A DNA stretch of 56,353 nt from Nitrospira japonica (GTDB lineage: Bacteria; Nitrospirota; Thermodesulfovibrionia; Thermodesulfovibrionales; SM23-35), in the NCBI GenBank assembly GCA_020725385.1, contig DYFC01000031.1, forward strand, positions 1 to 56,353, in the 5' to 3' direction. How positions within the stretch are numbered: position 1 is the first letter of the stretch; every line of letters starts with the position of its first letter. Of this stretch, positions 1 through 9,144 are shown in pieces. The notes beneath the pieces are model-generated. The model saw only the letters and a program-made list of their open reading frames with translations. It did not search any database and was not told the origin of the DNA. The position numbers and the translations under genes were made by a program.

Positions 1-93
1 GAGTTAAATAAATTTTTGAGCAATGTCTGCATTATTTGTTAAACTGTTTTTATGAACACAATATTTTTGTTTTATAATATGAATAAGGGTATT

Positions 94-891
94 ATGAAAA
101 AAAGGATGGTATTAATAGCATTAGCTTATATTTTTTTATTAGTTATCCCTGTATTTTCACAGGACTATATTATTGGTGAAGGCGATGTACTTAAAATAAC
201 TATCTATGACCATGAAGATCTTACTACAATCGCAAGAGTAAGCGGTGATGGTGTAATTATTTTTCCTTTAATAGGACAGATTCAGGTTAAAGGACTCACA
301 CTTACACAAATATCTGAAAAAATAGCTTCGCTATTAGCCGATGGTTATATTATAAATCCTCAAGTAAATATTTTTATTCAGGAATTTAGAAGTAAAAAAG
401 CATTCATTATGGGTGAAGTTACCAAACCGGGACTTTACGTTTTACCGGGGCAGACCACTTTTCTTGCTTTATTATCAGAAGCTGGAGGACTTACAAAGAA
501 TGCAGGAGACAGGGCAATTGTTAAAAGAAAATCAAATTCACAGGGACAAACAGAAAACATTTTTTATATTGATTTAAAGCGACTAATTGAAAAAGGAGAT
601 ACATCTGTTGACATTAATATAGCCGATGGGGATAGTATTTATATAACTAAAGCAGGAGTTTTTTATGTAACAGGTGAAGTTAAAAAACCGGATGCCTATA
701 AATATGAAGACGGAACAACTGTTATCAAAGCAATAACAATGAGCGGAGGATTTACGGATAAGGCATCAAGAAGCAAAGTAAAGATAATTAGAAAAAAGGG
801 CGATAATGAAGAGGAAGTTCTGGAAAAAGTGAAAATGGATGAACCGGTATTACCCGATGATGTTATAGTTGTTCCGGAAAGCTTCTTTTGA
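94..891 (+). CDS. Polysaccharide export outer-membrane protein (Wza-like, SLBB domains)
   Basis: This is probably the periplasmic/outer-membrane exporter subunit that passes capsule or exopolysaccharide out of the cell. An upstream in-frame ATG at 52 exists, but the ATG at 94 begins a clean signal peptide (MKKRMVLIALAYIFLLVIP, cleaved near VFSQ) and is preceded by an AGGG-type ribosome site, so I use 94. The mature part starts with the poly_export pattern (YIIGEGDVLKITIYDHEDL) and is followed by two SLBB-like beta-grasp repeats, beginning near AFIMGEVTKPGLY and VFYVTGEVKKPDAY. No lipobox cysteine is visible, so it may not be a lipoprotein like E. coli Wza. It is followed after 6 bp by the Wzc-like protein, which is the expected partner. 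The family is clear; the polymer exported is unknown. Confidence 0.88.
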   Translation: MKKRMVLIALAYIFLLVIPVFSQDYIIGEGDVLKITIYDHEDLTTIARVSGDGVIIFPLIGQIQVKGLTLTQISEKIASLLADGYIINPQVNIFIQEFRSKKAFIMGEVTKPGLYVLPGQTTFLALLSEAGGLTKNAGDRAIVKRKSNSQGQTENIFYIDLKRLIEKGDTSVDINIADGDSIYITKAGVFYVTGEVKKPDAYKYEDGTTVIKAITMSGGFTDKASRSKVKIIRKKGDNEEEVLEKVKMDEPVLPDDVIVVPESFF

Positions 892-897
892 AATATT

Positions 898-3003
898 ATG
901 GAAGAACAAGAAATACATTTAAGAGATTACTTAAAAATCATATATAAAAGAAGATATACTGTTTATACTTTTTTTACAATTGTATTTATTGTAGTTCTTA
1001 TCGGCACACTTTCTACAACACCTATTTACAAAGCTTCTACTAAAGTTCTGATCGAAAAAGTCGAACCTGCAAATCTTACGCTCCCATATCCTTATTATGC
1101 GCCTTATGAACCCGAATTTTATGAAACACAATATCAGCTTATCAAAAGTACTTCTGTTGCTTTAAAAGTTGTAAAAGCACTTTCACTTGAAAATATGTAT
1201 GAAATATATTTCAAAGGTGAAAAAATTAACCCCCGTGGCAATAAAACAAAAGCCGATGTTCTCGCAGATATTATAAGTAGCGGGATAGTCGTAACTCCTG
1301 TAAAAAACAGCAAGATAGTTACAATAAGTTTTATGTCAACTAATCCCGAATTTGCAGCTTTGGTTGCTAATTCTGTTGCAAAGGCTTATATCGAGGAAAT
1401 TCTTGACATGAGGATGAGTTCGTCCAGATATTCGATCGAATGGATGTCCAAGAAAGCTGAAGAAGAAAAAGCAAAGCTCGAAAAATCTGAAAAAGCTCTA
1501 CAGGAATTTATGAAAGCAAATGATATTGTTACTCTTCAGGATAGACTCGCTCTCACACCCGAAAAATTAAGTGAATTTAATACACAATTGATAAGAGCTG
1601 AAATGAAAAGAAAGGAATTGGAAGGTTTGTATAGTAAAGTTTCAAGCATCAATATCAAAGATGCTGAAACTATACCATATATAGCATCTGACCCTACAAT
1701 TCAGGCACTAAGAAACCAGAAACTCAAGGCAGAGCAGAATATAGAAGAACTTTCAAAAAAATATGGTTCAAAACATCCGGCGATGCTTAAAGCACAGGAA
1801 GAATTAAAAGTTATAGATCTTAAAAGAGAACAGGAAATTAAAAGAGTTATCGCATCTATTAAAAATGAATATGAACTGGCAAGAAATAATGAGAATACTT
1901 TGCGTAGAACCCTTGCCGGCACAAAATCTGAAGCCATCAGTATGAATGAAAAATTCATTCAATATAATACTCTGGCCAGAGAAGTCGAAACAAATAGACA
2001 ACTATACGATGCGCTTATCAAAAAGCTGAAAGAAGAAAGCGTTACCCAGCAGGTACAAACAGTCAATGTATGGGTTGTTGAAAGAGCAGAAAAGCCTGAT
2101 TCACCTGTTAAACCTAGAAAATCCTTAAACATCCTTCTTGGAATTATTGTTGGTCTTTTTGGAGGAGTTGGCCTCGCATTCTTTTTTGAATATCTCGACA
2201 ATACTGTAAAAACACCCGAGGATGTTGAAGCAAGAATTGGTGTTCCTGTTATAGGAGCAGTACCTTTATTAGAGGAAAAGGGTGAACATATTGAAGAAAT
2301 TATTCTTAAGGAACCACAATCAGTTCATTCGGAAAGCTATAAGAGTATAAGAACAGGAATACTTCTTGCTTCTGCAACAAAGCCGCCTCAGAATATCTTA
2401 ATTACAAGCATGGCACCTGAGGAAGGTAAAACAGCAACTTCTGTCAATTTATCTTTAACTATTGCAAGATCAGGATATTCTGTTGTTCTTGTTGACAGTG
2501 ATTTAAGAAAACCCCGCCTCCATCAGATATTCAGACTTAATAATATGAGCGGACTAAGCACGTATCTTGCCGGTGCAACTCCAGATATTGATACCATCTT
2601 AAAAACTCCTTTAATGAATCTTACTGTAATTCCAGCAGGGCCATTGCCTCCTAACCCTTCAGAATTACTCGGCTCTCAAAGAATGACCAAATTAATTGAA
2701 ACATTAAATGAACGTTTTGATCTTGCAATCTGGGATTCACCTCCTTTAATGACTGTAACAGATGGTTTAATTCTTAGCAATCTTGTTGATGGAACTATAA
2801 TTGTTGTAAGAGCAGGTAAAACTACCTATGATATTATTAAGAGAGGTTTAAAGCTAATTGATGGTAGAAGAAAAACCGATACTACTTCAAATGTGCTCGG
2901 AATAGTTATAAATGGGTTTGATGTAAAGAACGCAGATCAGTATTATTACAAATACTATAATTACTACCCATCTGAAAAGGAAGAACCAAAAAAAACAATC
3001 TAA
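898..3003 (+). CDS. Polysaccharide co-polymerase fused to BY-type tyrosine kinase (Wzc/GumC-like)
   Basis: This inner-membrane chain-length regulator and tyrosine autokinase belongs to Wzx/Wzy-type polysaccharide assembly. Residues 22-42 and about 410-430 are membrane segments enclosing a large periplasmic domain with long helices (about 180-390). The proline-rich stretch before the second segment (PDSPVKPRKS) is typical of Wzz proteins. The cytoplasmic kinase has Walker A (SMAPEEGKTA, Lys511), Walker A' (VVLVDSDLRKP) and Walker B (LAIWDSPPL). It ends in a tyrosine cluster (DQYYYKYYNYYP), the usual autophosphorylation tail. At 701 residues it is a full-length fused form. It sits 6 bp after the exporter gene without an obvious Shine-Dalgarno, so translational coupling is likely. 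Family assignment is secure. Confidence 0.93.
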   Translation: MEEQEIHLRDYLKIIYKRRYTVYTFFTIVFIVVLIGTLSTTPIYKASTKVLIEKVEPANLTLPYPYYAPYEPEFYETQYQLIKSTSVALKVVKALSLENMYEIYFKGEKINPRGNKTKADVLADIISSGIVVTPVKNSKIVTISFMSTNPEFAALVANSVAKAYIEEILDMRMSSSRYSIEWMSKKAEEEKAKLEKSEKALQEFMKANDIVTLQDRLALTPEKLSEFNTQLIRAEMKRKELEGLYSKVSSINIKDAETIPYIASDPTIQALRNQKLKAEQNIEELSKKYGSKHPAMLKAQEELKVIDLKREQEIKRVIASIKNEYELARNNENTLRRTLAGTKSEAISMNEKFIQYNTLAREVETNRQLYDALIKKLKEESVTQQVQTVNVWVVERAEKPDSPVKPRKSLNILLGIIVGLFGGVGLAFFFEYLDNTVKTPEDVEARIGVPVIGAVPLLEEKGEHIEEIILKEPQSVHSESYKSIRTGILLASATKPPQNILITSMAPEEGKTATSVNLSLTIARSGYSVVLVDSDLRKPRLHQIFRLNNMSGLSTYLAGATPDIDTILKTPLMNLTVIPAGPLPPNPSELLGSQRMTKLIETLNERFDLAIWDSPPLMTVTDGLILSNLVDGTIIVVRAGKTTYDIIKRGLKLIDGRRKTDTTSNVLGIVINGFDVKNADQYYYKYYNYYPSEKEEPKKTI

Positions 3004-3044
3004 AAAAATGGACTATTCCAGGAAAATTATCTTACTTATAATAA

Positions 3045-5396
3045 ATGGATATGGATAAGATAATTCCTTTCCTTTTTATTTTTGTTCTTTTATTTTCTCC
3101 CCTTGCTTTCGGAACAGTAGAAATATGGTCTCTAACCATAATGGAAATTTCTGTTATTTTCTGTTTATTATTGCTGATAATAAGAAATATTAAACGGAAA
3201 AACATTCCATTTTATGAAGTGCCCGGGTTAATACCTTTTGTTTTGATTTTGTTCTATATTTTATTCCAGCTTGTTCCTCTACCGCATAGCTTATTGAAAA
3301 TTATTTCCCCTGAAACATATCGTATTTATCAAGATACTGTATTTACAGCAGGCTATGATTCTTGGGTTTCTATTTCAATTAACAAAAAACAGACATTACT
3401 TGAATTTCTCAGAATATCTTCATATGCTGCTTTTTATGTCCTTACTGTCCAGATGCTTACCGATAGGAAAATGTTAAGAAAAACTGTTTTTGTAATAATA
3501 ATTTTTGCATCGGTTCTTTCATGTTTTGCAATTTTACAACATATTCTCTCAAATAACAAAATTTACTGGCTTAGAGAATTACCATATGGAGGTTCATTTT
3601 TTGGTCCTTATGTAAATAGAAATCATTATGCAGGACTTATGGAAATGATTTTCCCTTTAATAATATCAATTTTTCTTTTGTATAAACCACACCTTCATTA
3701 TGCAACGCTGCGTGATAAAATATCAGCACTTTTTAACCTAAAAAGCACGAATGTTTATCTATTGATCGGATTCGGGGCCATATTAACAGCGACCTCTGTT
3801 TTTTTAACTCTTTCCCGGACCGGAATCATAAGTCTTTGTATATCCATGATTGTTTTTGGCTTATTATTTGTTTTAAAAAGTCAAGACAAAAAAAGAGGGG
3901 CTATTATAATAATCATAGGAATTCTTGTTGTCCTTTCTGTTGGATGGTTTGGCTGGGAGCCAATCTTTGAAAGATTCGAGAAACTAAAGGATGCAAGATA
4001 CAACATCGAAGAGACCAGGCTTCAGATATGGGATGACAGTATAAAAATAGTAAAAGATTTTCCATTAACCGGAACAGGGATGGGTACCTTTATAAATATT
4101 TATCCACGTTACAGAACAGTCCCCGGTAATGCAATTGCAGCACATGCGCATAATGACTATATCGAATTTTATACAGATGGAGGGGCTATTTTATACTTTC
4201 TTGGTTTGATTTTTTCAGGAATATTTTTCTATAAAGTTTTTAAAGCTTTTACGAAAAGAAAAGATATTTTTTCAATTTATATATTTATAGCATCTATAAG
4301 CGGCATAATTTCTATAATAATTCATAGTGCTACTGACTTTAATTTGCATATAGCAGCAAACGGACTTTATTTTACATTTTTATTCGGGCTTACAGTTTCA
4401 GCAGCCAATACAAGAATGCACCATCATCTAAACAATACTAATTTAAGGGAAATAAAAATTAATACCAAAGTTATACTATCAAGCACCATAATATTATTTT
4501 TAACAATCTTAGTTTTTAATATCAGGTTTTTAATTGGTGAATTTTATTTTTCAAAAATTAGAGATATTAAAATTACAAATAACCTTTCTCAAAATGAATT
4601 CAATGAAATAAGAACTGCTTCAACTAAAGCCTCTATTTTCGATTCATTAGAAGCAGAATATTTCTATGCAACAGCAAACATTGAATGGCTGATGTCGAGT
4701 AAAGAAAATGCAAAAGCAAAATACTTAAAAGCTGTCTGGCTTAATCCTGTTAGTGGGGAGTATTTACAAAGACTCGGTCTTGTTATATCTGATTTTAAAA
4801 AATATGATGTTGCAAACAAGCTTTTACTTGCTGGAATCGATTTTGATAAACAAAATATTTCGAGATATAAAAGATATGTTGCATGGCTTTTTGCGGTTGG
4901 CAGAAATGATGAGGCAAAAAATATTATAAGAAAAGCTATTATAATAGAACCTGAAAAAACAAGAGAATTTGTTACAATAATGATATTAGAAAAAATGGAT
5001 GATTATGAAATATTATCTGTTTTGCCAGAAATACCTGTACCATATCTTATATTCGCGGATTATCTATTGAAAACAGGAAATGAAAAGATGGCTGAAATCG
5101 TTTACACAAATGCTTTTGATTTAATTAAAGAAGATAGAAATTTCCCGGCGTCTTATATTTTTTCGATTAAAAATTACTATTTGAAAAAAGGCAGATTCGA
5201 GGAAGCTTTAAACTTTTTGAAAAAAACCGAGGCATTTTCTCCTAATAATATAAAAATTAAAATTAATATAGGTGATATTTATGAAAAACTCGGGAATAAG
5301 GATAAAGCTGCTGAAGAATATAAAAAAGCACTTAATATTGATCCAAACTATATAGATGCAAAGATACGGCTTGAAAGGTTATCAGCAAGAAAATAG
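3045..5396 (+). CDS. O-antigen ligase/polymerase family membrane protein with C-terminal TPR tail
   Basis: The first 500 or so residues are polytopic, with about a dozen hydrophobic segments. They carry the Wzy_C/WaaL-type features: RNHYAGLMEM in mid-protein, an Arg-rich periplasmic loop around ARYNIEETRLQIW, and the AHNDYIEF motif. The last 250 or so residues lack membrane segments and end in TPR-like repeats (GNKDKAAEEYKKALNIDPN). Such proteins polymerise or transfer lipid-linked glycans in the periplasm. The position directly after a Wza/Wzc pair suggests it handles the same exopolysaccharide. Two in-frame ATGs (3045 and 3051) are possible. Whether it is a polymerase or a ligase cannot be told from sequence. 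Confidence 0.85.
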   Translation: MDMDKIIPFLFIFVLLFSPLAFGTVEIWSLTIMEISVIFCLLLLIIRNIKRKNIPFYEVPGLIPFVLILFYILFQLVPLPHSLLKIISPETYRIYQDTVFTAGYDSWVSISINKKQTLLEFLRISSYAAFYVLTVQMLTDRKMLRKTVFVIIIFASVLSCFAILQHILSNNKIYWLRELPYGGSFFGPYVNRNHYAGLMEMIFPLIISIFLLYKPHLHYATLRDKISALFNLKSTNVYLLIGFGAILTATSVFLTLSRTGIISLCISMIVFGLLFVLKSQDKKRGAIIIIIGILVVLSVGWFGWEPIFERFEKLKDARYNIEETRLQIWDDSIKIVKDFPLTGTGMGTFINIYPRYRTVPGNAIAAHAHNDYIEFYTDGGAILYFLGLIFSGIFFYKVFKAFTKRKDIFSIYIFIASISGIISIIIHSATDFNLHIAANGLYFTFLFGLTVSAANTRMHHHLNNTNLREIKINTKVILSSTIILFLTILVFNIRFLIGEFYFSKIRDIKITNNLSQNEFNEIRTASTKASIFDSLEAEYFYATANIEWLMSSKENAKAKYLKAVWLNPVSGEYLQRLGLVISDFKKYDVANKLLLAGIDFDKQNISRYKRYVAWLFAVGRNDEAKNIIRKAIIIEPEKTREFVTIMILEKMDDYEILSVLPEIPVPYLIFADYLLKTGNEKMAEIVYTNAFDLIKEDRNFPASYIFSIKNYYLKKGRFEEALNFLKKTEAFSPNNIKIKINIGDIYEKLGNKDKAAEEYKKALNIDPNYIDAKIRLERLSARK

Positions 5397-5464
5397 AGTT
5401 GATCAAATAGTTTTGTGATACAAAATCATTGGTTAGAGTCTGTATATAAATAATATAGACAATC

Positions 5465-5541
5465 TGTCATTCCCCGACTTGCTCGGGGAATCCAGTCTTT
5501 TTAATAGGTTCTGGATTGTCCGGTCAAGCCGGACAATGACA
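5465..5541. repeat. REP-like palindromic repeat pair
   Basis: Two hairpin units face each other. TGTCATTCCCCGACTTG... folds on CCCCGA/TCGGGG, and ...TTGTCCGGTCAAGCCGG folds on TCCGG/CCGGA. The outer parts TGTCAT...TCCAG and CTGGAT...ATGACA are inverted copies of each other. This matches the tail-to-tail layout of extragenic REP elements that are scattered in many Gram-negative genomes. It fills the gap between the ligase gene and the next gene and may stop or stabilise the upstream mRNA. Confidence 0.75.
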
Positions 5542-5581
5542 AAACCAGACTTTATATATGAATAAAGTTTAGGAGGTTTTT

Positions 5582-6199
5582 ATGGTTGAGCTTGGTAAAA
5601 TAACTAAACCCGATATAGATAACTTCAAAGGAAAAAGAAAACTTTATTGTGTAGCTAATGTCTTCAGCATGGAAGATGCACCTGATGATTATAAAGAGAT
5701 AATTGTAAAATACTGGGATGAAGTTGCTGCCCAGATCGATAAAATAGAAACAGCAGGCAAGATAAAAAAGATTTTTTCAGAAATAATCCTCGATACAAGC
5801 GAATCTTCTTTCGAAGTCCTAAATAAAATCAGCGAGAAACTTAAAAATATTGTAATCCAAAAATTAGAAGATGGCGCCCAGCTTATTCCGATTGAGGACA
5901 GAGAATTATTGGGAGCACTTACAGACTGGAGTAATTGCCTAAGGGTAATTTATACAAAAGAAGTTTTTTCTAAGGTATTTTCATTTTTCAATGAGGTTGC
6001 AGAAAAAAGAAGAGAGCATATTCTTAATGTAATCACCAAGAACCTTTTTGAATCAGAAGCGGGTCTTCTAATAATGAAAGATGAAGATAGGGTTAAACTT
6101 CAGTTTCCAACTGATATTGAAATATTCCTGATAACACCGCCTTCATATGATGATATTATAAGATGGTTCAGGAATAAAATGATGAAGGAGGGGCAATAA
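5582..6199 (+). CDS. Conserved-looking protein of unknown function
   Basis: I do not recognise this 205-residue protein. It has no signal peptide or membrane segment and reads as a mostly helical cytosolic protein. The start is well supported by an AGGAGG box at 5571-5576. The next gene, a metallophosphoesterase, begins 4 bp after its stop and its ribosome site overlaps the 3' end, so the two are co-transcribed and probably coupled. The N-terminal part (KLYCVANVFSMEDAPDDYKE) and a Leu/Ile-rich middle (about residues 95-155) are the most protein-family-like regions. There are no cysteine clusters or nucleotide-binding motifs. No function is assigned. Confidence 0.8.
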   Translation: MVELGKITKPDIDNFKGKRKLYCVANVFSMEDAPDDYKEIIVKYWDEVAAQIDKIETAGKIKKIFSEIILDTSESSFEVLNKISEKLKNIVIQKLEDGAQLIPIEDRELLGALTDWSNCLRVIYTKEVFSKVFSFFNEVAEKRREHILNVITKNLFESEAGLLIMKDEDRVKLQFPTDIEIFLITPPSYDDIIRWFRNKMMKEGQ

Positions 6200-6203
6200 A
6201 ATT

Positions 6204-6686
6204 ATGTTAGTCGGAATAATGTCCGATACCCATGATAACCAGGAGTTAACACTAAAAGCTATAGAGCTATTCAATATTAATAAAACAGAACTCGTTATTC
6301 ATGCTGGAGATTATACATCTCCTTTTACACTTAAGCTTTTTAATAATCTCAAATGTAAATTTGCCGGTATCTTTGGAAATAATGATGGTGATAAACTTCT
6401 TTTACAAGAAAGAGCAAACGGTAATTTACACAACCAGCCATATATATTTACGCTTTATGAGAAAAAGTTTATTGTAATACACGAGCATCATATTGTTGAT
6501 GCACTTGCAGACAGCGGGCATTATGATATTGTTATTTATGGACATACCCATGAAGCAGAGATAAGAAAATCAAAGAATGCGCTTATAATAAATCCCGGAG
6601 AGACAGGCGCATGGCTTTATGGCAAAGCAACAGTTGCATTACTTGATTTGAAAAATATGTATGCAGAAATTTTGAAATTAAATTAG
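6204..6686 (+). CDS. YfcE/MJ0936-type metallophosphoesterase
   Basis: This 160-residue calcineurin-like phosphodiesterase has the full set of metal-binding motifs: MSDTHDN (Asp and His), HAGDY (Asp), GNND (Asn), a HEHH histidine segment, and GHTHEAE. The length fits the YfcE/VPS29-like subfamily, cytosolic enzymes that hydrolyse phosphodiesters with Mn2+ or Ni2+; their natural substrates are mostly unknown. The start is set by AAGGAGGGG a few bases upstream, inside the end of the preceding gene. It forms a two-gene unit with the unknown protein before it and converges on the histidine kinase gene. Confidence 0.9.
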   Translation: MLVGIMSDTHDNQELTLKAIELFNINKTELVIHAGDYTSPFTLKLFNNLKCKFAGIFGNNDGDKLLLQERANGNLHNQPYIFTLYEKKFIVIHEHHIVDALADSGHYDIVIYGHTHEAEIRKSKNALIINPGETGAWLYGKATVALLDLKNMYAEILKLN

Positions 6687-6738
6687 CCCGGCTAATGTAT
6701 TATTGATAATGGATTCCCTGGCGCAATTATGGATATTT

Positions 6739-8883
6739 TCATTTTAGAGCTTCTCTTATTTTATAGGAGAGTTCATCAATTTTGAATGGTTTTTGAATAA
6801 AACCTTTGCATCCCATTTTAAGAATATTTTCTGTTTCTCCATTAAGACAATATCCACTCGATAAAAGTACCCTGACATTTTTATTTATTTCCTGTAGTTT
6901 TCTTAGAATTTCGCCGCCGCTCATTTCAGGTAAAATCATATCGAGAATAACAAGCTGTATATCTCCATAATATCTTTTAAATATTTCAATGCCTTCTTTA
7001 CCACTTTGTGCGGTCATTATTTTATATCCAAATTCTTCAAGAAGGCCTTTTAAGGATTCTATATTCATAATGTCATCATCAATAAGAAGTAGAGTCTCAT
7101 GTCCGTAAATTAAACTTTTTTGAGGTTGCCCGGAAGTAACCGCTTTTTTTTCTAATGCCGGAAGATAAATCGAAAATGTTGCTCCATGTCCTTTTTCACT
7201 ATAGACATTTATAGTGCCGCCATGATTTTTTATAATACCATATGCAGAAGCAAGCCCTAATCCATTACCTTCACCTAATCCTCTTGTCGTAAAAAATGGT
7301 TCAAAAACTCTCTGTTTTGTTGCTTCATCCATTCCAATCCCTGTATCTGTAATGGAAATTTTTATATATTCTCCGGGCTTGATATTATAAGTTATACTTT
7401 CCTCTTCATTAATAGATATGTTTTTGGTTTCAATATAGATATTGCCTCCCGATGGCATTGCCTGCCATGCGTTTATATAAATATTTAAGAGAACCTGCTC
7501 AATTTGAGATTTATCCGCTTCAACAGTATTAATGTTTTCCTCAAGATTTTTATATATTGTTATATCTTTTCTTGTCATTCCGAACATTTCAGAAGTGTCC
7601 TTAATTAGTTTATTTATATCGAGAGGTTTAACATTATATTTTCCACCTCTTGCAAACCCGATTAACTGTCTTGTAAGATCTGCACCATCTTCAACAAGCC
7701 TTTCAATGGCTTTTAGTTTGTCATAAAAAGGATGGAGTGCATCAACTTTCATTAGCATTAATGAAGTGTTTCCGAGTATTCCCATTAACAGATTATTAAA
7801 ATTATGCGCGATTCCTCCAGCCAGAGTTCCGATTGTTTCCATTTTTTGGGATTGAAATAATTGTTCTTCAAGCTTTTTTTGCTGGGTTATATCCCTGAGA
7901 AAATTCAATGTTGCAGGTTTTCCCTCCCATTCTATTAACATAGCTGTAATTTCTACAATTACTATTTCGCCTTTTTTATTTATACCTCTAAAAGTATATG
8001 TTGCGGGAACATTTTCTCCTTTAATTCTCTTTTTGTAGCGCTCAAGCACCATTTCTCTGTCATCCTCATGGACAAATGAAGTAAACGGAACTTTTGTTAG
8101 CTCATCTTTTGAATAACCAGAGAATTCTGCTAAACGACGATTAGGAAATTTTATGATTCCATCCTGAATAATAAAAATTGCATCATTAGCATTTTCAACA
8201 ACAAGACGGTATTTTTCCTCAGAATCCCGTAATTTTTGTTCTGTAATCTTATGGCTGGCAATCTCCTGTTCAAGTTTTAAAGAATATGCATTTAATTTTT
8301 CAAATTGTTTAGCATTGTTGAGACTTACGGAAAGCTGGTCTGAAATTGTTTTAATAAAACTATACGATTGTCTGAAATCTTTTTCTTTTTTTGACGCAAT
8401 TCCCAATATCCCCAACTCCTCCCCACCATAAACCAAAGGAATGGCTGAAAAAGATTTAAAACCTGCTTTTTTACATTCCTTCCATGTACATCTTTTATCT
8501 CGATTAATGTCAATAGAAAAAACAGGCTTGGCATTTAAAGAAGCAATTCCGCATAAACATTCTCCTTTAATATGAATTGGAATTTCTTCAGGTTTTGGAT
8601 TGTTATCTTTAGATGCAATTGAACATAGAAGCAAATCATTATTGTCGTGTAAAAAAATCATGACTGCATCAAGAGCCAGATTTCTTGAAATTTCTTTTGT
8701 CGCTATATCGCATATTTCTTTAACAGAAAGTCTTGATGTTAAAGCTTTTGCTAACTTATTGATAATAAAAAGTTGTTTGTTAATTTGTTTTAGACGTGAG
8801 GATTTTTTTAGGGATAGTAATTTATTTTCTTCGGCTTGATTGTTTTTTTTGTTGTTTTTTTCTTTTTTTGTTTTCTTCTGCAT
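6739..8883 (-). CDS. Hybrid sensor histidine kinase (GAF-PAS-HisKA-HATPase-REC)
   Basis: This soluble 714-residue hybrid kinase begins with a Lys/Asn-rich head (1-35). It continues with a GAF domain (about 40-195, containing GECLCGIAS), a short coiled coil and a PAS domain (about 222-340). The HisKA domain carries the phospho-accepting His360 in GGIAHNFNN. The HATPase has N-box residues near NIYINAWQAM, the G1 box DTGIG (513-517), and GNGLGLA. A receiver domain at about 597-714 has acceptor Asp648 (LVILDMILPEM) and conserved Lys698. There is no transmembrane segment, so it senses a cytosolic signal. The AHNFNN H-box and fused C-terminal receiver are typical of this kinase class. No response regulator lies beside it; the neighbouring chemotaxis genes are divergent and separated by 260 bp. 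Confidence 0.93.
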   Translation of the reverse strand: MQKKTKKEKNNKKNNQAEENKLLSLKKSSRLKQINKQLFIINKLAKALTSRLSVKEICDIATKEISRNLALDAVMIFLHDNNDLLLCSIASKDNNPKPEEIPIHIKGECLCGIASLNAKPVFSIDINRDKRCTWKECKKAGFKSFSAIPLVYGGEELGILGIASKKEKDFRQSYSFIKTISDQLSVSLNNAKQFEKLNAYSLKLEQEIASHKITEQKLRDSEEKYRLVVENANDAIFIIQDGIIKFPNRRLAEFSGYSKDELTKVPFTSFVHEDDREMVLERYKKRIKGENVPATYTFRGINKKGEIVIVEITAMLIEWEGKPATLNFLRDITQQKKLEEQLFQSQKMETIGTLAGGIAHNFNNLLMGILGNTSLMLMKVDALHPFYDKLKAIERLVEDGADLTRQLIGFARGGKYNVKPLDINKLIKDTSEMFGMTRKDITIYKNLEENINTVEADKSQIEQVLLNIYINAWQAMPSGGNIYIETKNISINEEESITYNIKPGEYIKISITDTGIGMDEATKQRVFEPFFTTRGLGEGNGLGLASAYGIIKNHGGTINVYSEKGHGATFSIYLPALEKKAVTSGQPQKSLIYGHETLLLIDDDIMNIESLKGLLEEFGYKIMTAQSGKEGIEIFKRYYGDIQLVILDMILPEMSGGEILRKLQEINKNVRVLLSSGYCLNGETENILKMGCKGFIQKPFKIDELSYKIREALK

Positions 8884-9049
8884 TGTACACCCCTAAGATA
8901 ATAACTGTACAATGATTTTCTTAATGATATGACTTTTTAAATAAATAAATCAATACTTTTTTACCGGATACTACAGAGATTGATTGCCCCGAAAATTGAG
9001 AATGTGATAATGCGCTCCCTGTCTAAGTGTTATTTTTGTCTATTTTCTC

Positions 9050-9076
9050 TAAAGTTTTTTCCGGAATTTCCGATAA
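9050..9076 (+). promoter_or_regulatory. Sigma-28 (FliA-type) promoter of cheW-mcp
   Basis: TAAAGTTT at 9050-9057 and TCCGATAA at 9069-9076 are separated by exactly 11 bases. The FliA consensus is TAAAGTTT-N11-GCCGATAA, so 15 of 16 bases match. It points at cheW 68 bp downstream. This implies flagellar-regulon control. Confidence 0.85.
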
Positions 9077-9144
9077 GGATTATAGTAGTCATTAATCAGG
9101 ATTTTTGGAAATTTTATGAAAAATAATTAAAAGGAGCATTGATT

